From assembly GCF_004359215.1 (NCBI RefSeq), contig NC_090615.1, forward strand, positions 6,410,321 to 6,460,745: a stretch of DNA of 50,425 nucleotides, in the 5' to 3' direction. Below, in pieces: positions 41,968 to 49,788 of this stretch. The position numbers and the translations under genes were made by a program. Source of the DNA: Bremia lactucae. Taxonomy: Eukaryota; Oomycota; Peronosporomycetes; Peronosporales; Peronosporaceae. The notes beneath the pieces are model-generated. The model searched no databases. It was not told the origin of the DNA and worked only from the letters and a program-made list of their open reading frames with translations. The stretch's first letter is position 1, and every line of letters starts with the position of its first letter.

Positions 41968-42390
41968 ATGAGCGATGGCACTACCGCGTCTAGGGCGGAA
42001 GTCATGGAGAGTGCGTCGCCTTATGACACATTTTTTTGATTAAAGTCTGAAACTCTTGCTTGTTCGTTGCTAGCCGTTTATGAGCTTTCCCGCCTACTCA
42101 ATACGGGTTTAGATCGTGATACGCTAGCCATTCTCATGGCACTGATTCAAAAAGGCGTCCATCCAGAAGCATTGGCTGCAGTTGTGAAAGACTTACGCAA
42201 ACAAGCAGCAGAGAAGGCTTACGAGCCACGTGCACGTACATTTACGGGCGGCAAGCAGCCTCTATCGACTCAGGAACTCCAGGTCAGTCAGGTGTGTCAT
42301 AAGAAGCAAAAGCGCGCTTAGTTGGAATCGTAATCACTCACGCTTTTTGCTGCTATAATTTATCAGAAGAAACGCCGCTCGGATTACTAA
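41968..42390 (+). CDS. MZT1: Mitotic-spindle organizing protein 1 (MOZART1)
   Basis: Small subunit of the gamma-tubulin ring complex that binds GCP N-termini and helps target it to centrosomes and spindle poles. The conserved core is plain: [20 protein letters not shown] followed by [20 protein letters not shown], matching the MZT1 pattern ...ISRILNTGLD.ETL...L...G.NPEAL..V..ELR. The first ATG is 41,968; unspliced, an in-frame TGA occurs at 42,037. Removing 42,011-42,073 (donor GTGCGT, pyrimidine-rich acceptor ending CTAG) joins ...AEVME to TVYELSR in frame. A second intron 42,283-42,366 (donor GTCAGT, acceptor TTTATCAG; an alternative in-phase donor GTGTGT at 42,292) would give a basic C-terminus ending KKRRSDY, about 91 residues, close to the usual 80-90. 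Without it the frame ends at 42,321. Convergent with the GT8 gene. Confidence 0.85.
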
Positions 42391-42563
42391 AATAATAAAT
42401 TGTCGAAAAAGTCAACACTTTCTATCATGTAATTTCCTATCTACTGACATGTTGGACGTTTTAATCACTGTCTCGCTTCTGAATCGTCAAGTGTACCATT
42501 GTCCGGAATCTAGTAGATGCCTCTGTGTGTTTCTGCATTCTCTTAATCGGATGGCAACGATAA
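42391..42563. other. Intergenic space between convergent genes
   Basis: About 170 bp between the MZT1 stop and the GT8 stop, holding both 3' UTRs. No other feature is visible. Confidence 0.6.
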
Positions 42564-44279
42564 TCAATTGCGTGTGATGCGACGCATCTCGATAAACAGG
42601 ATGCGACACTCTAAGAACGCAGCAAATGCAAACACGAAAAAGGTTACTACCGGGCGCAGCACCGGATTTAAAAACCAATCGATTCGACCGAGCAAGTACA
42701 AAAACTGAAGATGCGCCAAGACTAATAGTGGCAATTTCTTCACACACCACCAGATCCCTTCCAACAGCATGTCGGACGTTGCTGGCACCTCGTCCTTCTT
42801 CCATCGTGCCGTTCGTAACGTGTGTGCAACCGCAAAAATTAGCAACAACGTCATCAGCATCAAATTGTGCACAATAACCCACAAAAAGCCCGCATACGTC
42901 GGCTGCATTAGAATTGGAATCATGTGCACGCTGCAGTACGTGAGCACGACGACAATTGCCACACTGGACACCAGTGGCATCGAGGCGACAGCATACAGTG
43001 CGTTGCACGAGAATTGGCAGGCTCGTCGCATCACACGCGAATCAAACACGTCAATCGAGAGCGGTTTGGCATTGCCCGAAGTAGGGAGTTTCCAGCCCGA
43101 CAAGCGCCGTGGTCGCCCGTTTGGCTCGGTAAATAGCTTGAGACACAGGGAAATATAGGCAGACCAAATAAAGACAAAAATGACCAAAAACGACACGACT
43201 TTGCCCAGAAAATAGCTAAAATGGTCCTCGCCCAATTGAGCCCGCACATCTTGCCAGTACCAAAATACCTGAAAATAAATGTATGGCAACCAGAACCACG
43301 GCTTCACGGTGGCCCCACTATATTTGAAACTCAGCAAAGGCCCAGGAATTTTACCACTTGCTAAATCTTTGTCTTTGCATTTATAAAGATCCCAATTCAT
43401 GCGTTCGTAAAAGACCATGTGATTAATGCTGTAGTAAAATGGCAAGCGATGGACCACCGATGTATCGATGGCGCCGTCTTCGCCGTCATCCACATAATCG
43501 TTTTTTTCTCCATCGTCGTCACCCTCTCGTTTTAGAAAAAATAGTGGGCTCTCTTCAAAGGCTTCAAAAAGTCCGGGCATAAAGCCTTGAATAATGCCAA
43601 TGTAGTTGTACTCGCGACCTGTGATCATGAAACTATCGATAGCATCCGAGTATAAATTTCTTGCTGCGATACTTTCGGGAGAGATCACTAAGAGTCCATT
43701 CGAGTACACGACTGACTGGCCATTGTCCACGGCGCAAAATTGATGGCACGCAAAGATCTCGTCGAGATTGCGCAGGACCAAGTTTTCTGGATCCAGGTAA
43801 ACCACGCGTTTTAAAGACGAGATCTGAGAATCATCCCATACGACAAGCTTGTTGCGCATATGCAGCAGTTGCGTGCGATGGTCCGTCAGTGGCATGTGTG
43901 CAAAAACATTAGGAATCGCTGTGCGCACGATTTCCAGGTCTGCGTCGTCCCCCTTAAGCATCCGCTCGCTGTTCTCGGACAGTCCATCCTGTGGAACGAT
44001 GACCATTCTTCGATACTTGGTATGTGATTCCTTTATACTACGCATCAGCACCCGCGTGGCCAGCAGCAAGGCTTCACTGTCTTCACCAAAATCATACATG
44101 ATTGTTGCGAACGCTCCCTCACCAGGTTCGACGACGCTTTCGGCTGTCATGTGCTGAATAGGTAAAGGATTTACTGTTAAACTTTGCGCCGAGCAGCATG
44201 ATAGAAGAAGTGTGAGCGCAAGCGAGCGAAAGACATGCCGCGGTCGCTGCGGGCATAGGCCCGCGGCTGTGGTCTTCAT
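42564..44279 (-). CDS. GT8-family glycosyltransferase, IPUT1/PGSIP-like, multi-pass membrane protein
   Basis: Intact intronless ORF of 571 residues. Signal peptide or anchor at residues 18-30 (SLALTLLLSCCS). The GT8 domain spans about 55-340: FATIMYDFGEDSEALLLATR, RRMVIVPQDGLSENSERML, MRNKLVVWDD then VVYLDPENLVLRNLDEIF (160-176), SNGLLVISP (193-201), IGIIQGFMPGLFEAF and KYSGATVKPWFW (319-330). The metal-binding D-x-D reads DPE (163-165), unusual for the family. An acidic insert (about 253-270) precedes the last motif. After residue 355 come about five to six membrane helices. This layout, GT8 then a C-terminal membrane bundle, is that of plant inositol phosphorylceramide glucuronosyltransferase (IPUT1/PGSIP6), which builds sphingolipid headgroups in the Golgi. 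Substrate is inferred by similarity only. Confidence 0.8.
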   Translation of the reverse strand: MKTTAAGLCPQRPRHVFRSLALTLLLSCCSAQSLTVNPLPIQHMTAESVVEPGEGAFATIMYDFGEDSEALLLATRVLMRSIKESHTKYRRMVIVPQDGLSENSERMLKGDDADLEIVRTAIPNVFAHMPLTDHRTQLLHMRNKLVVWDDSQISSLKRVVYLDPENLVLRNLDEIFACHQFCAVDNGQSVVYSNGLLVISPESIAARNLYSDAIDSFMITGREYNYIGIIQGFMPGLFEAFEESPLFFLKREGDDDGEKNDYVDDGEDGAIDTSVVHRLPFYYSINHMVFYERMNWDLYKCKDKDLASGKIPGPLLSFKYSGATVKPWFWLPYIYFQVFWYWQDVRAQLGEDHFSYFLGKVVSFLVIFVFIWSAYISLCLKLFTEPNGRPRRLSGWKLPTSGNAKPLSIDVFDSRVMRRACQFSCNALYAVASMPLVSSVAIVVVLTYCSVHMIPILMQPTYAGFLWVIVHNLMLMTLLLIFAVAHTLRTARWKKDEVPATSDMLLEGIWWCVKKLPLLVLAHLQFLYLLGRIDWFLNPVLRPVVTFFVFAFAAFLECRILFIEMRRITRN

Positions 44280-44477
44280 TGTGAAAAATTAATTTTAACC
44301 TTCTTGGCCCGTTTTTGTCTAGCGTAGTGTGGGCCACTTAGAAAAGCCTTTTTACCTGTGGCGTTTTTGTTCCACCACCTCTGGAAGAACAAATTAGGGA
44401 TTTGGTCATCACGTTTTGTTGCCACAAGCTGCTAAATAGAACTACCAGCTTACCTGAAGCCGTTTAGGCGATAAGTT
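44280..44477. promoter_or_regulatory. Upstream region of the GT8 gene
   Basis: About 200 bp between the GT8 start (minus) and the next ORF (plus). The AT-rich tract aaaaattaattttaacc lies within 20 bp of the start codon. No specific element is identified. Confidence 0.3.
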
Positions 44478-44873
44478 ATGCCACTTAACAGTTCGCAGTT
44501 TGCTTTCAGCGCGATCAGGGAATTAAAAATAAATTCTATGATATTTGAAATTAGTCGTTCTGTCATAGAATTTCCTTGGGTTTTTAAAAATTTCTATAAA
44601 ATACCGAAACTGCAATTCTCAGATAAGATTTCCTATCAGATTGAAGAAGCTTTTTCTTCGAAGGATTCAACCACTGTTCTTGCTCTGAATTATGTTTACT
44701 TATAAGCGCTCCAAGAAGCGTTATCTAACATCGAAGTAGAAGGTGGGCGCATGATTATTTTCAAGCTCTCTATTTCTCAATGGCCTGCAGGAAATTTTAT
44801 CAAGTTCGTTAATGGACATCGCGGTTCAAAAAAAGTTCACTGCAATACTCCGGTGTTTGGTAGAAAATAAAAC
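44478..44873 (+). pseudogene. Unidentified small gene split by TAA
   Basis: An ATG at 44,478 opens 75 codons (MPLNSSQFAFSAIRELKINS, then VIEFPWVFKNFYKIPKLQFS, EEAFSSKDSTTVLALNYVYL), ends at TAA 44,703-44,705, and the same frame continues for 55 codons (ALQEALSNIEVEGGRMIIFK, LSISQWPAGNFIKFVNGHRG) to TAA at 44,871. Composition is protein-like in both halves, so one mutation may have split a gene of about 131 residues. No signal peptide or RXLR motif is seen, and I recognise no family. Confidence 0.4.
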
Positions 44874-45245
44874 TATAAATCCATCGTCACCTTGACTTGG
44901 CAAAATAAATTTCAAACTTGAAGCAACGATATAATTTCCAAATACGGCACTACAAAAATTTAACCTTTACGTGGATCTCTATGAGAAACGATATGAATTA
45001 AATAAGATGGCTACCAACACTTAGCTAATAGTTGCGCGCCTTAGCAGCCTTCACGTGGTCGAGATAGCCAAAGAATTAAAAAAGCGTGTAAGGCAGGCAC
45101 AGAAACCTAGCGAGTGATCCTTCCATGTTTGCATCATAATATGCTGATATGGACTCCTAGCTTTTCAGATTTGAAACTGGCAAACACAGAATTTGCCATA
45201 TAACAGCAATTGCTTTAGGTTCGTTCGACTCTTTAATCTGCGACG
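44874..45245. other. No identifiable gene; likely LINE 5' flank or 5' UTR
   Basis: AT-rich sequence with no long ORF. The 5' end of the non-LTR element should lie here or just after, but I found no boundary. Confidence 0.35.
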
Positions 45246-45249
45246 CAGC

Positions 45250-45280
45250 GATCACTTGTGATCACAAAGGAGTATAAAAA
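45250..45280 (+). promoter_or_regulatory. Possible LINE promoter: short inverted repeat and TATA-like box
   Basis: GATCAC-tt-GTGATC (45,250-45,263) is followed by TATAAAAA at 45,273-45,280, about 40 bp ahead of the first ATG of ORF1 (45,319). Position is suggestive only; non-LTR elements usually use internal promoters without TATA. Confidence 0.25.
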
Positions 45281-45318
45281 CGACACGCTCGGTCATACGA
45301 CTGCCCGACCCAGTGGAT

Positions 45319-48192
45319 ATGCCCCCTCCTCACCTGCCCCCAATTCCAGGGGGACCGGGCGACGAGGGGGACTCACCAGATGGGGCTGCTGTCTCACAGC
45401 AGTCACTCTCACCGGATCCGGCCATGGTACGGCACGATCCAAACCTACCGGCGACGATCGATGACGCACCACCGACACCCCAGAGCCCCTCCGGGGGTGA
45501 GTGTGGGGATACGCAAGGACAACGTTCAGCGCCCCTACGATCCACGCCGGAAGAGATGTTTGCGGCGCTGGTAGCGGAAATGAAGGACTCGCCGGACATT
45601 GGACAGGTCGAGGCATGGAGATCTACGGTGCGGACATTATTCGCGGACGTCTTCTCTAGTGTACCGGTGAAACACGAGGCTTTACCGCTGGTTAGGCAGA
45701 GGTGTCCAGCTCTCACTAGTGTGGAGGTGGCCAGTCTGCTCGGACTTTTTGAACAGGTGTTCGTCAACAGCCCCGGGACTTTTACGGAGTGGAGAAAGCT
45801 TGTTACGGTCTTAACCAAGGAACTATTCACCACGAAGTGGGGATTTCGAGAGATCGTGCGCAAAATGTCCAGTCAACACAAATGGGCACAGGCGCCAGTA
45901 CTCAATCAGTGGGCGCACATGGTGCAGAACGGCGGCACTGTGCCTAATATCCGTACTTCCGGGGCTACAGGGGCAACATTCGATGATTTCATGTTCAACC
46001 CGGCAAAATTCTCAACGGAGGAGATCACACGGCTGCGAAGCTTGTGTATGGCGTCGAGTGGAGTAGCTCACAGGCATCACATCCGTGATGGCACTGATGA
46101 CGAATGGTCAATCATTGTGGGACTAGTAGAAGGTACTATTGCATGTCGTCGGATGCCATCGTTCCTGAACCAAGTCCTTAAGAGCGAGGAACGTTTGCGC
46201 TTATACAGTACGATTCAAGCGCAAGTGGAAGGAGAATTAATACTCCATATGGATCGCCGCCGGGAAATAAAGGCCAGTCGACAGACAACCAAAGCTCTCA
46301 CTGAGACGATTTTGGTGTCCGCCGAACTAGCGAGGATTGATTTACAGGCTTTACACCAGATGTTGGGACAGACCAAGACTATTTGTTACAATCAGGTAAC
46401 GAAGTCAATTCACTTTTATTTCTTCACGAGAACTACCGCGGACCGGCACAAATCAGTCCAAGTGCCATATCAGGGGGGAGTGTATACCTTGCATAACGCA
46501 AACTGTCTCGATCAAGGACCCATCTGGGCCCGTCAGACTGGTGGTCGACCGGGCACTAGTGGACGCCGACCGGAGTACACCATCCAACTACATAACCTCA
46601 CTCGGTTTAACGATCTAGGGCGGATGGCGGCTTATTTACAGGCGAACATACCGACAGAGTTTGATATGGACGACATGGATACTCATAAGCCGGACTCGAG
46701 GACTTCGACAGTTTGGAGCGTAATCTTTAAGCTTGCTGGGTGCCCCACGTTTCTGGACGGGGTGGTCCGTATTCTCTGGTTTGGAACTACGATAATCATT
46801 AAGCATCCCAACGTCGGGTATAGACTTCAGTGCCTGCGCTGTGGACATCTCGGTCACACCTTGTCGCGCTGTGGCTCAACGGAGGAGCAACTGCGAGGAC
46901 CAGGAGGTATCGTAGTGAAAGAAGAGGACATCCGGGAGCTGGAAGATTTGGCTAAGCCTTTTGGCAGTCTCGATGAAATACGCTCAATGGCAGCTCAAAG
47001 GGTTCAATTGCAGCAGAGAGCAGAAGCGGCGGCACAAGCAGCGGTGACGCCAATCGTATCGTCAGACGGGCCGCCGACACCACCGTCTCTTACACGGGCT
47101 GAAGTCTCAGTTCCGGATAGGGGGCAGACGGTGGAACAGGGCGAAAAGTTTGCTTATCTCCACACTGAACCTACACCACGACCTGAACAGCCGTGGATCA
47201 CGAAGCCACTACGAGGTAAAAGAGACTGGTGGACCCACCCATCTGGACCCACTCGCCATGCCGCTCCACTTATCCCTTTGTCTGGCGCGTTTCATGTGCT
47301 CAACGAGGAACATGTCGAAACTCCGGCAAAATCCAAGAAAAAACGGGTCGGTACAACATTGAAGCTACGATCACAGGGCGTACGAGATCTCACAAAGATC
47401 GTTCCGATGACTCGCGATGATCTATTGAGGAAAGAAGCGGCCTTCAAGCGAGGTCCGGCACAGCGGAGCACAGCTCCTGCATTGGTGACCCATAAGCGGC
47501 GTGAACGGAGTAAATTTCTCCAGCTCCAACTCCAAAAAGATGCTGGGTCACGCACTCACCTCCAAATCGGAGCCCGTTCATCGATCTCACCGTCCTCTAT
47601 CTCAGAGCTGTCGTTCCAATTGGGGGTGCGTGAGGTTACGACACCAGCTACCGGAAATTGTATGGCGATGGCGGTGGCGCAGGCATCAGCGGATGCGCCA
47701 CTAGACGGGCCGGATCAAATGATGGAGCGGCTGACAGAGATCCTAAAAAAGGGTATAAAATATTCCGGACTTCTTCATTTGGAAAATCAGTTCGCTCACG
47801 ATCATCGGGTTCAAGCGCTACACAACGTCCATCGTGGCTGGCCTACAATTACCCGCTCGGAATCGGCCAACCAAATGCGATGGTTTCTCGATGACTACGC
47901 CGCGAGTTCTTCAAAACCGGACATAGTTGTCACACCTGACACCTGGGGCGGCAGCGACACCTTAGGCATGGCCGCGAACTTTCTACAGCGCGACATTTAT
48001 GTGATACAGCACATGACGGGTGACAATAGTGACTGGGTATGTCGAAAATACACACCGAGGACCATTACTCGTCAGCGGCGAGTGGTCGGGACGTCGGCGG
48101 AATATAATTTGACTGTGGCTGAGTGTATGGACGAAATCATCGCGAAAAAGATCGAACACCCAAGCACACCACCCCTTATACTACGCTATTGA
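45319..48192 (+). CDS. LINE ORF1: gag-like, CCHC knuckle, OTU-like protease (ends at in-frame TGA)
   Basis: The first ATG is 45,319 (a GTG lies six bases earlier; in-frame TGA at 45,259). Order: Pro-rich N-terminus (MPPPHLPPIPGGPGDEGDSP); helical region; a probable RRM-like segment (KSIHFYFFTRTTADRHKSVQ to VRILWFGTTIIIKHPNVGY); CCHC knuckle CLRCGHLGHTLSRC (46,831-46,872, C-x2-C-x4-H-x4-C) that would bind RNA; Ala/Gln-rich linker; OTU-like domain from about 47,600. The OTU part has ATGNCMAMAVAQ (nucleophile Cys at 47,659-47,661, family D-G-N-C-L-F, with Thr in place of the Asp) and TWGGSDTLGMAANFLQRDIY (47,941-48,000, family WGG..EL.AL...L...I.V). It ends PPLILRY then TGA, immediately before the catalytic His segment. 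Such proteases may process the polyprotein or remove ubiquitin; that role is inferred. Confidence 0.8.
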   Translation: MPPPHLPPIPGGPGDEGDSPDGAAVSQQSLSPDPAMVRHDPNLPATIDDAPPTPQSPSGGECGDTQGQRSAPLRSTPEEMFAALVAEMKDSPDIGQVEAWRSTVRTLFADVFSSVPVKHEALPLVRQRCPALTSVEVASLLGLFEQVFVNSPGTFTEWRKLVTVLTKELFTTKWGFREIVRKMSSQHKWAQAPVLNQWAHMVQNGGTVPNIRTSGATGATFDDFMFNPAKFSTEEITRLRSLCMASSGVAHRHHIRDGTDDEWSIIVGLVEGTIACRRMPSFLNQVLKSEERLRLYSTIQAQVEGELILHMDRRREIKASRQTTKALTETILVSAELARIDLQALHQMLGQTKTICYNQVTKSIHFYFFTRTTADRHKSVQVPYQGGVYTLHNANCLDQGPIWARQTGGRPGTSGRRPEYTIQLHNLTRFNDLGRMAAYLQANIPTEFDMDDMDTHKPDSRTSTVWSVIFKLAGCPTFLDGVVRILWFGTTIIIKHPNVGYRLQCLRCGHLGHTLSRCGSTEEQLRGPGGIVVKEEDIRELEDLAKPFGSLDEIRSMAAQRVQLQQRAEAAAQAAVTPIVSSDGPPTPPSLTRAEVSVPDRGQTVEQGEKFAYLHTEPTPRPEQPWITKPLRGKRDWWTHPSGPTRHAAPLIPLSGAFHVLNEEHVETPAKSKKKRVGTTLKLRSQGVRDLTKIVPMTRDDLLRKEAAFKRGPAQRSTAPALVTHKRRERSKFLQLQLQKDAGSRTHLQIGARSSISPSSISELSFQLGVREVTTPATGNCMAMAVAQASADAPLDGPDQMMERLTEILKKGIKYSGLLHLENQFAHDHRVQALHNVHRGWPTITRSESANQMRWFLDDYAASSSKPDIVVTPDTWGGSDTLGMAANFLQRDIYVIQHMTGDNSDWVCRKYTPRTITRQRRVVGTSAEYNLTVAECMDEIIAKKIEHPSTPPLILRY

Positions 48193-48666
48193 GGACAGCA
48201 CTACTCAGCCTTTATACACTCTAGCAGGACTGGGGGGTTGCCAGATCTTGAAGGCGATGGGGATACCAGCGATGATCAGGAAGGACTCGAGACTAAATGG
48301 CCAGCACACATAACGGCGGGATCACCGGATTCTACGGCGCAGTGTTGTACAATAATTGCTGCCGACAGCAGTATGGTCGCTGCCGATGTCGCGGCGTCAG
48401 GAACCGACCGGATCAATGCCATCTGGGGGCTACTAGATTCGGAGACAGTCCATCTCGAGCTGAAACACGAGATCTATCTGCTTTTGACATCGCGTGACCC
48501 TACGCGCCATGACGAGCTTCACACCCTGCTTACTCAGACTGCTTTATCACGATCCCTGGCAGATCAACAGCGCCTAGCGACTGTGTTAAGAGAGGACGCG
48601 ACAGCTGCCACGGAACAGGGGATATTAAAGGAGTACCATCTATCCCCTACGAACTTGAACTCCTAA
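48193..48666 (+). pseudogene. LINE ORF1 continuation after TGA: OTU catalytic His segment
   Basis: Same frame as ORF1. It opens GQHYSAFIHSSRTGG (His codon 48,199-48,201). In OTU proteases the C-terminal catalytic His lies in an [N/H]HY[D/N/S]S-type motif right after a I.L.Y strand, so LILRY-stop-GQHYSAF reads as one motif interrupted by one codon. Downstream: LEGDGDTSDDQEGLETKWPA, then helical segments to TAA at 48,664. A TTG at 48,238 could look like a start but is not needed. Confidence 0.75.
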
Positions 48667-49769
48667 CAGCTGCAGCTCAGGGGGCTCCGTCAATCAAATA
48701 CGACCAGAACCACCTCGTCTCCGCGGGCAGACGGTTTATTACTCGCCGAGTCGAATACATCAGACTCTTTGACTATCGCTGGCGGCCTCTATCCAGCTCC
48801 GCCCGAGGATAGCATAGTGGACGCGACGCATCCACCGATCACGACTAGCCAATGCACCGCACTCGCAGTATTTGGACTGGCGGGGGATTCAACGTTACTG
48901 CTCACGGAGACTTCTTTGGACACAAGGAATCAGTCATCCACGGCGCGTAAACGCGGATTTTCTCATTCATCGACAGCTATGGGCGACGAAGGACAGACAG
49001 ATCAAAACTCGCAGGCGCAAGTGGTTCTAAAAAAAGGCCGAAATGACGAGGTTCCTCGGCTTCCCTCTAGTGAGCCAGACGACGAACGTATTGACAAGGA
49101 GGATTGGGCCTCTGCGTGGGAGTTATTGCAGTCGGAATCGTCTTCAGGGACACATGTTCCTTTCCCCGCGGCATGGAGTACCACCGTGGAATGGCAACGG
49201 ATCGTACAGCTTGCGCCGGATATTCTGATGTGGCATGTCAAACGCTTTGCATTTCCAGAACAGTTACTTTTGACTCTCGATGATTCCGTGTTCGTTCAAT
49301 GGACCATAGATGGTAGACGTGAATGTCTCGCGGCGGGCCTTCAGAGATACAGGGACAGGACGACGGACAAAAGTACACACGAATGGCTGGACCGGTGGAT
49401 CAGCAATACACAAACAAGGTACTGGCTCCTTTGGTGGATAACGCGGACGACTGGAATCATTTGCGGTCTCAGAAGTACGCGGGCGACGATATGCTCAAAT
49501 TGTGTGCTCCCCGGCGGCGCAAGGGACTGGGTCACCATATTGTGTGCTCTCTCTTATATGACTGTGAAATCTCCGCGCTTACCGAAGGAAAACCCACACC
49601 ACCACACACGCCGGAAAAACTGCGGCTGCACCTTAGGTTACTGGTCTCAAATGACCGGTACAAACGCGCCTATTATTCCAAGAACAAACCAGTCGAGTGG
49701 GAGGCTCTTCGTAGTTTTTTTTTATCTGAACTCCAGCATAATAAGGCAAGCAGCCTCGTTCTGTACTAA
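48667..49769 (+). pseudogene. LINE ORF1 C-terminal region, with a frame change
   Basis: The ORF1 frame remains open after the TAA at 48,664: KRGFSHSSTAMGDEGQTDQN, KEDWASAWELLQSESSSGTH, DILMWHVKRFAFPEQLLLTL, to about 49,420. From roughly 49,400 the -1 frame becomes the protein-like one: NKVLAPLVDNADDWNHLRSQ, RRRKGLGHHIVCSLLYDCEI, EKLRLHLRLLVSNDRYKRAY, ending TAA at 49,767. The ORF1 frame also stays open there but reads as a typical off-frame. I infer one frameshift between about 49,323 and 49,430. No domain is recognised. Confidence 0.6.
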
Positions 49770-49788
49770 GGGCACTATAGATGTGACT

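Noticed and set aside
42769..43158. 129-codon plus-strand ORF
   Set aside because: Antisense to the membrane-helix part of the GT8 gene.
44478..44705. RXLR or Crinkler effector
   Set aside because: No signal peptide, RXLR, dEER or LFLAK motif is present in the frame.
45330..45863. 177-codon minus-strand ORF
   Set aside because: Antisense to the Pro-rich N-terminus of LINE ORF1; no ATG-led protein-like content that is independent.
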